A stretch of DNA of 32,006 nucleotides, taken from positions 1 through 32,006 of the forward strand of contig NZ_ALJG01000340.1 of the NCBI RefSeq assembly GCF_000286315.1, in the 5' to 3' direction. Position numbers and translations under genes: made by a program. The notes under the pieces are model-generated. The model ran no database searches. It saw only the letters and a program-made list of their open reading frames with translations, and had not been told where the DNA came from. The stretch comes from Paenisporosarcina sp. TG20. Its GTDB lineage: Bacteria > Bacillota > Bacilli > Bacillales_A > Planococcaceae. Shown here piece after piece: positions 7,204 to 14,595 of the stretch. Within the stretch, counting starts at the first letter, position 1, and the number at the start of each line of letters is the position of its first letter.

Positions 7204-8655
7204 TTATTTTGGATGGCTCCAGTTGGAAATGTCTTCTTCAAGATTAAGATTAGCAGCTCGATTCTTCTTAGCTGCATTAAAGAATAAAACGATAATGATT
7301 ATAGTAATGATGGTTGCACCAATATAGGCCGCATTTAGTGATAAACCAAATCCAATTGGAGCATTTATGATGTATGTGGTTGTTGCCATTGTTATAAATA
7401 TAGCTGGTATCATGGCAATCCAATAGTTTTTCTTAGCGATAAACAAGTACATAGCTCCGACCCACAAAGCAATTGCGGCTGTGGATTGGTTTGCCCATGA
7501 GAAATATCTCCATAATAATGTGAAGTCAATTTTTGTAAGTGCAAAAGATATTACGAATAGTGGAAGTGCTATCCACAAGCGACTCGTCATTTTCTTTTGT
7601 GCAAGGTTGAAGTAATCTGCGATAATCATTCGAGCGCTACGGAAAGCCGTATCTCCTGAAGTAATCGGTAAGATGATGACACCTATTATAGCTAATGTGC
7701 CCCCAATTGAACCAAGCAATAATATAGAAGCTTCACTTACAATTGCAGCTGGTCCGCCGTTTGCAAGCAAATCGCTTAATCCGTCATAGCCGTTGAAAAG
7801 ACTCATAGCAGCTGCCGCCCAGATCATGGCGATAACCCCTTCTGCAATCATCATACCATAGAAAATTTTTCGTCCTTGTTTCTCGCTTTGAGTTGTGCGG
7901 GAAATGATAGGAGTTTGCGTTGCATGGAATCCCGATAAAGCTCCACAAGAAATCGTCAAGAATAAGAGTGGGAAGATTGGTAGATTATCAGGGTGCATGT
8001 TTTCGAATGTTAACTCAGGTATTGGAGCACCCGTAAGTACTAATTGAATCAAGACACCGACTGCACTAATTATCAGCAATGCGCCAAAAATCGGGTAAAA
8101 TCGTCCGATGATTTTATCAATTGGTAGTAATGTTGCCATTATGTAGTAGATGAATATTACAGCAACTATCGCACCCATCGCCATCCAGCCATCCATTAAG
8201 TTATAAATTAAGGTTGCTGGAGATGATACAAATACAGTTCCTACTAATAGAAGAAGTAAAATAGCGAATACGTTTACGACATGTTTCATTATTTTCCCTA
8301 AAAATTTACCTGCTAGTTCAGGAAGATGTGCTCCACGATTACGGATTGAAATCATTCCAGTTAAATAATCATGTACCGCTCCTGCAAATATTGCACCGAA
8401 CACAATCCAAATAAATGCGACTGGTCCATATAGTGCGCCCATGATTGGTCCAAAAATCGGTCCCACACCTGCAATATTTAACAACTGTATTAATGCGTTC
8501 TTTTTGGTGGACATTGGTACATAGTCCACATCATCTTTATTAACATAGGCAGGTGTTGCCCGATCCTCTTTTACACCAAACATCTTTTCAACAAATTTAC
8601 CATACGTGAAGTAACCTAAGATTAATAGAATAATACCGCCAATAAATGTATACAT
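7204..8655 (-). CDS. cstA: CstA-family transporter, probable pyruvate/peptide symporter
   Basis: This integral membrane protein of 483 residues, with about 12-13 hydrophobic segments, belongs to the carbon-starvation CstA family (members CstA and BtsT of E. coli transport pyruvate with protons; some take up peptides). Family signatures are VGPIFGPIMGALYGPVAFIW minus its ends, VHDYLTGMISIRNRGAHLPEL and GALSGFHATQTPIISRTTQ, together with SGDTAFRSARMIIAD. It is the short form of the family; E. coli members exceed 700 residues. The ATG has AGGAGG 6 nt upstream. It lies downstream of lytS-lytT on the same strand, the same partnership as BtsSR-BtsT, so control by that system is likely. A cre site just upstream predicts repression on good sugars. 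Confidence 0.9.
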   Translation of the reverse strand: MYTFIGGIILLILGYFTYGKFVEKMFGVKEDRATPAYVNKDDVDYVPMSTKKNALIQLLNIAGVGPIFGPIMGALYGPVAFIWIVFGAIFAGAVHDYLTGMISIRNRGAHLPELAGKFLGKIMKHVVNVFAILLLLLVGTVFVSSPATLIYNLMDGWMAMGAIVAVIFIYYIMATLLPIDKIIGRFYPIFGALLIISAVGVLIQLVLTGAPIPELTFENMHPDNLPIFPLLFLTISCGALSGFHATQTPIISRTTQSEKQGRKIFYGMMIAEGVIAMIWAAAAMSLFNGYDGLSDLLANGGPAAIVSEASILLLGSIGGTLAIIGVIILPITSGDTAFRSARMIIADYFNLAQKKMTSRLWIALPLFVISFALTKIDFTLLWRYFSWANQSTAAIALWVGAMYLFIAKKNYWIAMIPAIFITMATTTYIINAPIGFGLSLNAAYIGATIITIIIIVLFFNAAKKNRAANLNLEEDISNWSHPK

Positions 8656-8675
8656 ATAGCTCCTCCTTATAAAAA

Positions 8676-8692
8676 TGTGAACACGCTTACAT
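8676..8692 (-). promoter_or_regulatory. cre site (CcpA operator) before cstA
   Basis: On the minus strand ATGTAAGCGTGTTCACA fits the cre pattern (TGNAARCG core with a near-palindromic CA end; two positions off the extended consensus). It lies 20 nt upstream of the start codon, next to the likely transcript start if the -10 is TAAAAT at 8700-8695. A roadblock or direct block of initiation by CcpA is expected; carbon-catabolite control of cstA is known in Bacillus. Confidence 0.7.
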
Positions 8693-8791
8693 TTATTTTA
8701 GGTTGTGATTGAGTCATATAGGTGTTTTGAGGTGTAACATGTCGTTACAGAGGGTTAAGACGTATGTATGAAGGATTGAAAAACCTATATG
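8693..8791 (-). promoter_or_regulatory. Putative cstA promoter and regulator-binding region
   Basis: Upstream of cstA are: a possible -10 (TAAAAT, 8700-8695) with no good -35; three ACCT boxes on the minus strand with AGGT at 8700, 8720 and 8730, spaced 20 and 10 bp on one face of the helix; a perfect inverted repeat TGTAAC-5-GTTACA (8733-8749); and an outer pair CATATAGG/CCTATATG (8715-8722, 8784-8791). A weak -35 with direct repeats is what an activator of the LytTR family would need. Which element it binds is a guess. Confidence 0.4.
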
Positions 8792-8905
8792 CTATCAGAA
8801 TATTAAAATACTATTATGAATAAACAACAAAACTGCAAGAAGTACTCACATAAATCAAATCATATAATCTAAGTGTCAGCTGAAAAAAAAAATTGGCAAT
8901 ACAGT

Positions 8906-8958
8906 ATCGACTTGGGTTTCCGGGTCGCTTTGGGTTGCAAACTTACTGCACTATAACC
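8906..8958 (+). repeat. Dispersed 53-bp repeat, copy 1
   Basis: It aligns without gaps to 21113-21165 (38 of 53 positions identical by my count, sharing CCGGGTCGCT and the ACTGCA--ATAACC end) and, in its right two thirds, to the reverse strand of 13396-13448. All three lie between genes. No open reading frame or known element is recognised. Confidence 0.55.
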
Positions 8959-8967
8959 TCAAGAATA

Positions 8968-9013
8968 AAAGATGACGATAGAAGTGATGTATTTCACTTG
9001 AATCGTCATCTTT
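8968..9013 (-). terminator. Long hairpin, probable terminator of lytS-lytT
   Basis: AAAGATGACGAT (8968-8979) pairs perfectly with ATCGTCATCTTT (9002-9013), and an inner AAGTGA/TCACTT stem is separated from it by a symmetric two-base mismatch. On the minus strand TATTCTTG follows the stem. It lies between lytT and the cstA promoter and would insulate the two units. It is about 250 nt from the lytT stop. Confidence 0.55.
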
Positions 9014-9202
9014 CGTATAAGCAATCCTGCGGCGTGGTTGCTTCCTGCGCTCGCCTGCAACCATGGCATATATAGTGGTTTGAATTTGGTAAATAAGAGA
9101 AAAGACATTAACTTAAAAGGTAGCATTCGGTCGATAGTACAATTTCGCCCTCTCTCTGCTTTCCTATTATTAAATCTCGCGAAGTTCGGTAAAGCTTAGT
9201 AC

Positions 9203-9237
9203 TAAAGTCGAGTACCAGAGGATGGCGCTCGACTTTA
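9203..9237 (-). other. Hairpin just downstream of lytT
   Basis: TAAAGTCGAG (9203-9212) and CTCGACTTTA (9228-9237) form a perfect 10-bp stem with a 15-nt loop, 25 nt beyond the lytT stop. An overlapping alternative pairing, GGTAAAG with CTTTACC, is possible. There is no U run on the minus strand, so it may only stabilise the 3' end of the mRNA. The rest of 9014-9262 holds no gene I can see. Confidence 0.4.
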
Positions 9238-9262
9238 CCTCTTTTGACTTCTCAAGATAAAG

Positions 9263-9994
9263 TTAAATTTCAAGGCGATTTCTAAGCGACTTCACATAAT
9301 TACGACTAACAGAGAGCATTTCCTTCCTTCCTATTATTTCTAATTGATATGCACCATTAAACCATGGAGTTAATCGCGAAACGAAAGCTAAGTTTACGAG
9401 GAAGCTCTTGTGAATTCGGAAAAAAGAGAAAGGGAATAAGCGGCTTTCCAATTCTTTTAATGGAGTTCTTATTTCAAACTCCTGTGAAGCTGTAATAATT
9501 TTTGAAACTTTTTCATCTCGGTATATATACATGATTTCCTTAGGTTCTAGATAAAAAATTTCTCCATCCATATCAACTGCTAGTTTTCCTAGTGGTTTAG
9601 TAACCTCCATTTCAACAGGTGGTGAAAGCAATTTTTCAATTCTTTGAATGGTCTGCTGCAATTGTTCTTCATCATACGGTTTCAATAAATAATCAATCGC
9701 CTCATAACGAAATGCTTCGACTGCAAACTGGGGGTAGGCGGTTGCAAACACAACTAATGGACTTTTTTTCAACTCCATTAACGCCCTTGCTACTTCTATA
9801 CCGTTCATTTTGGGCATTTCTACATCGAGAAAAATAACATCAGGCTGATAGTGGAGTGATTTTACGATGGCATCTTCACCAGAATCAGCTTCCCCAACAA
9901 TCTGAACTGATGCATACTCTCCTAATAAATGTTTGAGCTCATCACGGCTATAATGTTCATCATCAACAACCAAAACACGAATCAGTTTTCCCAT
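9263..9994 (-). CDS. lytT: LytTR-family response regulator
   Basis: This is a cytoplasmic DNA-binding regulator partnered with the adjacent sensor kinase. The receiver domain comes first: VLVVDDEHYSRDEL (acidic pair), VIFLDVEMPKMNG with the phospho-accepting Asp at about 57, then the Thr/Ala and Lys positions (FATAYPQ, LLKPYDE). A LytTR DNA-binding domain covers about residues 135-243 (EIMYIYRDEKVSKI, FFRIHKSFLVNL, VSRNYVKSLR). An upstream ATG (10069) is in frame, but the ATG at 9994 has AAAGGGGG 8 nt before it and falls just after the kinase stop (13 nt), giving the usual 243-residue length. By analogy with LytT and E. coli BtsR it probably activates the neighbouring cstA. Confidence 0.92.
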   Translation of the reverse strand: MGKLIRVLVVDDEHYSRDELKHLLGEYASVQIVGEADSGEDAIVKSLHYQPDVIFLDVEMPKMNGIEVARALMELKKSPLVVFATAYPQFAVEAFRYEAIDYLLKPYDEEQLQQTIQRIEKLLSPPVEMEVTKPLGKLAVDMDGEIFYLEPKEIMYIYRDEKVSKIITASQEFEIRTPLKELESRLFPFSFFRIHKSFLVNLAFVSRLTPWFNGAYQLEIIGRKEMLSVSRNYVKSLRNRLEI

Positions 9995-10007
9995 GTTTCT
10001 TCCCCCT

Positions 10008-11735
10008 TTAACCCAAAATAAATGATACTTTTGTGCCTTCATTTTGTTTACTCTCAAATAGCAGAGCACTTTTCACACCAAACATGATTGTTAATCTTCT
10101 GTTTACATTATAAAGTCCTATTCCTGTTCCACTATCTGAAACTAATCGTTGCACACCTAACAGCTCAATCCGTTCTTGGCTTATGCCTTGCCCATTATCT
10201 TCGATAGATACAATCGTAAGTGCATCCTTTTTTTGTATACTAATTTTAATTAAACAGTTGTTTCTTTTATTTTTAATTCCATGTTTGACTGCATTTTCAA
10301 CAATCGGTTGCAGAGTAAGAGGAGGAATGCTTTCTAATAACACGCTCTCATCTATGTTGTATTCCACAACGAGTCTATTAACATAACGGACTTCTTCAAT
10401 CTCTAGATAAGCTTTGACGTGCTTTAACTCTTGCTCAAGTGTAGTCAATGTCTCGGTTGTAACAGTAAGGTTTTGCCGCAAAAAGTGTGAGAGAGAAATG
10501 AGTAACTTTCGTGCCTTTATTGGCTCAATTCTAACGAGAGATACGATTGTATTTAATGTATTAAAAAGAAAATGCGGGCTAATCTGTGCCTGCAACGCTT
10601 TAATTTCAGCTTCTTTTGTAAGCTGATATGCTTTATCAGCTTCTGCAATTTCCAATTGTGTACTTAGAAGCATGCTAAGACCAGAAATGAGTTCTAAGGT
10701 TACGTTCGTAACCTTTTTTTCTGAAGTAAAGTAAAATTTCAACGTGCCTATTGATTCACCACGCTGTTTTAATGGAGCAATTACTGCGGAACCAAGTGGA
10801 CAATTTTCATTTATACAATGAATTGAACTATTGTGTGAAACGATAAGTTCACCTTTTTGAATAGCTTCCTTTGTTAAATCAGTTTGAATTGGTGAGTTCT
10901 TTCTATGATGATCATCCCCAATTCCTATATGAGCCAATATATTTGTTTGGTTTGTCATTGCAACTGCGCTTGAATCTATCTCCTTATGTAAAATTCGGCA
11001 AACAGCTTCAGCAGATTCGACATCCATTCCTTTCCTCAGATAAACAAGAGTCTGATCGGCAATTCTAAGTGTTTTCTGAGCTAGCATAGCACCAGCTTTT
11101 TCTTCCTCGTTAAAAACACTTTTGATGATAAGTAGGAAAAGTGCACATCCCACTCCATTTGCAATAATCATAGGGATCCCAATCACTTCAATGAGTGTGA
11201 GCGCTTTTTCGTATGGTTTAGCCATCAATAAAATAATCAGCATCTGAATTGTCTCTGCCGCAGCTCCAATGAAAAAGGCATTACTTATTTTGTTTCTACT
11301 GTCCTTACGATGAAATGCACCTGAGAGAATTCCAGCAACGATGGCTGCTAGACCGCAAGCAAGCGCGGTAAATCCTCCTAGCGTAAAGCGATGAATGCCA
11401 GCAATGAGCCCTGCACCAATTCCAACTTTATATCCACCAAGTAACCCTGCTATCACTACGCCAATGACACGTGTGTTAGCAATTGCTTCATCACTACTTA
11501 GTCCAGTCGCGGCTGCCCAACGGTTAAATTCCTGGGCATTTATGTCTAACGATACCCCCGTATATGTCCCGACTATACCAAAAAACCCAAAAAAGAAAAT
11601 AGCAGCATATTGCTGCTTACGCCCTAATTTGTCTTGATAAATCATCTGCCTAAAAAATCGAAGCCGAGTTAATACGAAGGCAATCATTACAATAATCCCA
11701 AGACGTTCAAGCATGGTTAGAAAAAGTTCAGTCAT
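10008..11735 (-). CDS. lytS: LytS-type sensor histidine kinase (5TM-LYT, GAF, HisKA_7TM-like/HATPase)
   Basis: This membrane sensor has 575 residues. The N-terminal 5TM-LYT domain (about 1-200, with NTRVIGVVIAGLLGG and GIGAGLIAGIHRFTLGG) is followed by a GAF domain (about 220-350). Next is the LytS-type phospho-acceptor QAQISPHFLFNTLNTI with the conserved His, then the ATPase motifs PIVENAVKHGI and DNGQGI. The order and length match Bacillus LytS, the sensor of external pyruvate/overflow conditions in LytST and BtsS systems. It is transcribed with lytT and lies upstream of cstA. Inside the GAF region the motif HCINENCPLGSAVIAPL is typical of the family; its two cysteines could matter for sensing (inference). 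Confidence 0.92.
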   Translation of the reverse strand: MTELFLTMLERLGIIVMIAFVLTRLRFFRQMIYQDKLGRKQQYAAIFFFGFFGIVGTYTGVSLDINAQEFNRWAAATGLSSDEAIANTRVIGVVIAGLLGGYKVGIGAGLIAGIHRFTLGGFTALACGLAAIVAGILSGAFHRKDSRNKISNAFFIGAAAETIQMLIILLMAKPYEKALTLIEVIGIPMIIANGVGCALFLLIIKSVFNEEEKAGAMLAQKTLRIADQTLVYLRKGMDVESAEAVCRILHKEIDSSAVAMTNQTNILAHIGIGDDHHRKNSPIQTDLTKEAIQKGELIVSHNSSIHCINENCPLGSAVIAPLKQRGESIGTLKFYFTSEKKVTNVTLELISGLSMLLSTQLEIAEADKAYQLTKEAEIKALQAQISPHFLFNTLNTIVSLVRIEPIKARKLLISLSHFLRQNLTVTTETLTTLEQELKHVKAYLEIEEVRYVNRLVVEYNIDESVLLESIPPLTLQPIVENAVKHGIKNKRNNCLIKISIQKKDALTIVSIEDNGQGISQERIELLGVQRLVSDSGTGIGLYNVNRRLTIMFGVKSALLFESKQNEGTKVSFILG

Positions 11736-12166
11736 ATCGTAAGTCCCCTCTCTCGGAGATAAAATAGTAATTGGAGTTTTATTTCAATAGTATTCTCATT
11801 TTTCTTATTTTAGCATAATGCAGTTGATGTTGAGTCAACTTTAATTACTATTTTGTCCTTTTCAAGTAGTTCACTCGAATACATATAGGAGTAATAATTT
11901 TTCGTTCACTGTGTTTATTCCCATTCATTTTGTTTTATTCCTCTTAGAACCCGTTTTTTCTCGTTCGAATGAAGATTATTTAATTTAGTTCAAACATGTT
12001 TTATTCCCGTTCGCCTTAATTTCACAATAAAAAGAATGGTCGTCGTCGGACTAACTGACAGCTTTATCTGTGACGTATGGTAGATAGAGATCATGATAGT
12101 CGAGTTGAATTTCACATGATAACAGAATAAAACAACTTCCAATATTTAATTATTATAAAGTGGAAG

Positions 12167-12194
12167 TCACTTTTCACACGTCACTTTTCACACG
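12167..12194 (+). repeat. 14-bp perfect tandem duplication
   Basis: TCACTTTTCACACG occurs twice in direct contact (12167-12180, 12181-12194) and a third, degenerate copy follows (TAACTTTCCA). Function unknown; slippage product or paired binding site. Confidence 0.6.
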
Positions 12195-12410
12195 TAACTT
12201 TCCATAATTACAATGACAACTCACAATTACTACTGAGCTACTGTTTGACACTAGAAACACATCTCTTTTCTCTAGAAATTATAAAAGTATTGAATAATAC
12301 TACTGTTGTATACCTTGTTCACTTATGACATAACACCGAGTTGCTGTAAACACATTTTTCTCCTTCGGATACGACCTTCTTATACTCCTATAAAACTGAT
12401 TTTTTTCATA

Positions 12411-12446
12411 AAAAACTACCATACTTTAAATGTCATGGTAGTTTAT
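12411..12446 (-). terminator. Terminator of the thioesterase gene
   Basis: AAACTACCAT (12413-12422) and ATGGTAGTTT (12435-12444) form a 10-bp stem with a 12-nt loop, followed on the minus strand by TTTATG and AAAAAAATC. It lies 27 nt beyond the thioesterase stop. Confidence 0.8.
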
Positions 12447-12471
12447 GAATTATATTTTTTTGTTTATTAAG

Positions 12472-12864
12472 TCATTTCAATTTCACTATTGCCACAGTAC
12501 ATCTAGACACACAAATTAACTTTTCATCTTCATCGACAATTTTAATTTCCCACACCATAGTTGTACGTCCTTTATGTAGTGGCGTTCCTATAGCAGTTAC
12601 AATTCCATCCTTTTTGCCACGGATATGATTTGCATTAATTTCAAGTCCTACAGCTGTTTCTTTTTCTTGATCAATTAAATTTAAACTTCCAACACTCGCA
12701 ACCGATTCCGCTAATACAACCGACGCTCCTCCATGAAGCTGGCCAAAAATCTGATGCGTTGACGCGTTAACTGGCATTGTCGCAGTAACACGATCCTTAG
12801 TCACTTCTACAAATTCGATTCCTAATAATCCTATAATTGTTTCTTCTAGTGGTTTCATTTCCAT
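12472..12864 (-). CDS. PaaI/MenI-like hotdog-fold acyl-CoA thioesterase
   Basis: This small cytosolic hydrolase of 130 residues cuts acyl-CoA thioesters. The catalytic motif GQLHGGASVVLAESVASVGS (His-Gly-Gly and the catalytic Glu) and the later NANHIRGKKDGIVTAIGTPLHKGRTTMVWEI are typical of the group holding E. coli YdiI/MenI and PaaI. Members act on 1,4-dihydroxy-2-naphthoyl-CoA (menaquinone pathway) or on phenylacetyl-CoA-type esters; the local context does not decide. The start has GAGAGGAAG upstream. It is a single-gene unit with its own terminator; the decayed acyl-CoA ligase upstream on the same strand may once have been its partner. Confidence 0.85.
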   Translation of the reverse strand: MEMKPLEETIIGLLGIEFVEVTKDRVTATMPVNASTHQIFGQLHGGASVVLAESVASVGSLNLIDQEKETAVGLEINANHIRGKKDGIVTAIGTPLHKGRTTMVWEIKIVDEDEKLICVSRCTVAIVKLK

Positions 12865-12969
12865 TGAAAACTTCCTCTCTTTATTATAATAATTGAATAC
12901 AAAATCCTACCAGATGCATTTCAGCTATAGTCAGGGTTTAGTGGTTGGCGCATTCTACTCTTTGTTACC

Positions 12970-13361
12970 TTAACAGAAATTTTGAATTACACCACTTGCA
13001 TTGCGACGAAGTACCTCTAGAAATTTATAACTTCTTGGCCGTTTAAAACCTGCTAATTTAGAGTTATCTTTACAGAATTGTTCGAGTTCTTCTATAGTAA
13101 ATGCCGGATCTTCTTGACAATAAACGCATGCACGGATTCTCCCCATTTCTCGTAGGAAATCCTCAAAACGGTTACATCCTGAACCGATTCATGTTCGTGA
13201 AGCACATCTTCCACTTCTTTCGGATAAATGTTTTCGCCACCGCTGATGATCATTTCATCCACTCGATCCGCCACATACAAATAGCCATCTTCATCCATTA
13301 ATCCTAGATCGCTAAAGTAGTACCCCTTTATACAAACTGCCGAAATGTAGTAAGCACCCAT
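12970..13361 (-). pseudogene. Decayed C-terminal part of an AMP-binding acyl-CoA ligase
   Basis: The first reading frame (13361-13092) gives KGYYFSDLGLMDEDGYLYV, ADRVDEMIISGGENIYPKEVE and a following EHESVQDVTVLR stretch, the hinge and C-terminal subdomain of a fatty/aryl acyl-CoA ligase. That frame breaks near 13110. The homology continues in another frame as QEDPAFTIEELEQFC, then LAGFKRPRSYKFLEVLRRNASG, up to the stop at 12970. The roughly 370 N-terminal residues with the adenylation core are missing and the SGK motif is altered to SGV. A frameshift plus 5' loss means it cannot be functional. Confidence 0.85.
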
Positions 13362-13395
13362 TCTCTATTAAATCAAAATCAAAAATAAGCCTATA

Positions 13396-13448
13396 GGTTA
13401 TGATGCAGTGGGTTTGCCTTCCAAAGCTACATAGAAATCTTAGCTCGA
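13396..13448 (-). repeat. Dispersed 53-bp repeat, copy 2 (reverse orientation)
   Basis: Read on the minus strand, positions 13439-13396 match copy 1 without gaps at 32 of 44 positions by my count, and share ACCCACTGCATCATAACC exactly with copy 3. It lies 35 bp beyond the truncated end of the acyl-CoA ligase pseudogene. Confidence 0.6.
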
Positions 13449-13755
13449 TCCAGTGTAAAAGTTAAAATGGTCACCTCCCTCTTTTCTTTTATTCCCATCC
13501 GTAATAATGCATCAGTTATTTTGTCCATAGTCATTCAAAATAAAAAAATGTACTTCGAATCGCTGACACTTTGTTAAAGAGTCTGATTGGATTCGATGTA
13601 CAGGGCATATCAATAATTTATATTCTTTTTAAAATCGCAACGGTTTTCAATAGCATCATTACATATGTCCCGCTATCGAAGACCTGACACCGCTGACAAG
13701 TTGTCACCCATTGTTTGATTTGTTTAGACTTGGTTTTAACAAATGGCAATGAATT

Positions 13756-13779
13756 TGATACAAAGTATACTTTGTATCA
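13756..13779. promoter_or_regulatory. 24-bp perfect palindrome, operator-like
   Basis: The half-site TGATACAAAGTA is followed directly by its exact reverse complement. The ATAC-GTAT composition recalls operators of GntR-family repressors of sugar-acid genes (Bacillus GntR type). It lies about 180 bp downstream of kdgA, not at a visible promoter, so its target is unclear. Confidence 0.55.
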
Positions 13780-13959
13780 GATTAAGAACATGAAAATAGT
13801 ACAGATTTTTCTTCCATTATTCGTCTTACCTTGATAATGGTCTTCAAGAAGTTGTAGTATTGGAAAATGTAGATGCAGCAGTTCTTGTAATATAATCCTT
13901 GATTTCTTGATTGTATTTGTCAGAGCGGATCCAATGACGAATGATTACTGGAAAGCCTA

Positions 13960-14595
13960 TCACCTTATTAATTCAAGCTCTTTCATCCATTTTTCTGCTT
14001 CCTTAGTCAACTCGGTCCAATCTTTATTAAAGATGTAGCTTTTCTTCAAAAGCGCGCTTCCCGCTCCGACTGCAATGGCACCTGATTCAATGTAAGGACG
14101 TGCATTGGCTAAATCGATTCCTCCAGTAACCATGATGGGGATGTGACCAAGAGGACCTTGTACATCTTTTACAAAACCAGGACCTACAGAAGCTGCTGGG
14201 AAAAGTTTGACCGCTGTTGCGCCGAGTTCATAGGCACGCATCATTTCACTTGGAGAATATACCCCTGGAATAATTGGAATCCCCTGTTTCACAGCGTATG
14301 TTACGACATGCTCATTCAATACAGGGGCTACGATAAATTGGGCACCTGCATCAATCGCCTTGCTGCAATCTTCAATTGTCAAAACCGTTCCAGCTCCGAC
14401 AAGTGATTGACTACCAAACTCATCCACAGTTATTCGAATAATCTCTGACGCACGCTCAGTTTCCATTGTGATCTCTACAGTACGTACGCCGCCTTCAATG
14501 AGAGCTTTGACGATGAATGAACTGTCATCAAAACGAATTTTCCTTAAAACTGGAACCAGCGGACTTTTTTTCAAATGTTCTAACACGGCTGGCAC
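13960..14595 (-). CDS. kdgA: 2-keto-3-deoxy-6-phosphogluconate (KDPG) aldolase
   Basis: It splits KDPG into pyruvate and glyceraldehyde-3-phosphate, the last step of 2-keto-3-deoxygluconate breakdown. The protein has 211 residues and is a class I aldolase: PVLRKI with the phosphate/carboxylate Arg, GGVRTVEITMET with the catalytic Glu, LVGAGTVL, the Schiff-base Lys in GATAVKLFPAASVGP, and GGIDLANARPYIESGA. Length and motifs match the Eda/KdgA family. The start is GTG at 14595, immediately after the kdgK stop; a second GTG three codons on is also possible because the AAAGG is very close. It is the last gene of the operon. Confidence 0.92.
   Translation of the reverse strand: MPAVLEHLKKSPLVPVLRKIRFDDSSFIVKALIEGGVRTVEITMETERASEIIRITVDEFGSQSLVGAGTVLTIEDCSKAIDAGAQFIVAPVLNEHVVTYAVKQGIPIIPGVYSPSEMMRAYELGATAVKLFPAASVGPGFVKDVQGPLGHIPIMVTGGIDLANARPYIESGAIAVGAGSALLKKSYIFNKDWTELTKEAEKWMKELELIR

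Larger units (their letters stand above)
11736..12471. other. Gene-free AT-rich stretch upstream of lytS
   Basis: No convincing coding region on either strand. It contains TTTATTCCC-type T-rich repeats (about 11915-12012), an inverted pair ACTTCCA/TGGAAGT (about 12135-12167) and a 14-bp tandem repeat (12167-12194). The lytS promoter must lie at its left end; TTGACT and an extended TGCTAAAAT are visible near 11840-11810 on the minus strand, but with a 20-nt spacer, so I do not call them. Confidence 0.5.
13362..13959. other. Intergenic remnant region
   Basis: No intact gene. It holds the reverse copy of the dispersed repeat (13396-13448), a 24-bp perfect palindrome (13756-13779) and fragments of unclear origin. 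There is no clear terminator with U run after kdgA; an inverted pair CCATTAT/ATAATGG (about 13812-13842) is the nearest structure. Confidence 0.5.

Noticed and set aside
8893-9075. 60-codon plus-strand reading frame
   Set aside because: It has no ribosome site or recognisable protein pattern and spans both a dispersed repeat and a terminator hairpin.
11800-11850. lytS promoter with TTGACT and TGCTAAAAT
   Set aside because: The spacing is 20 nt; no arrangement gives a good 16-18 nt spacer.
13441-13490. Possible end of an IS21-family element (minus strand GGTGACC, then ACTTTTACACTGG)
   Set aside because: A vague resemblance to IS21 terminal repeats only; no transposase remnant or second end is visible.
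13805-13850. Terminator after kdgA
   Set aside because: CCATTAT/ATAATGG can pair but is bulged and followed by A-rich, not T-rich, sequence on the minus strand.
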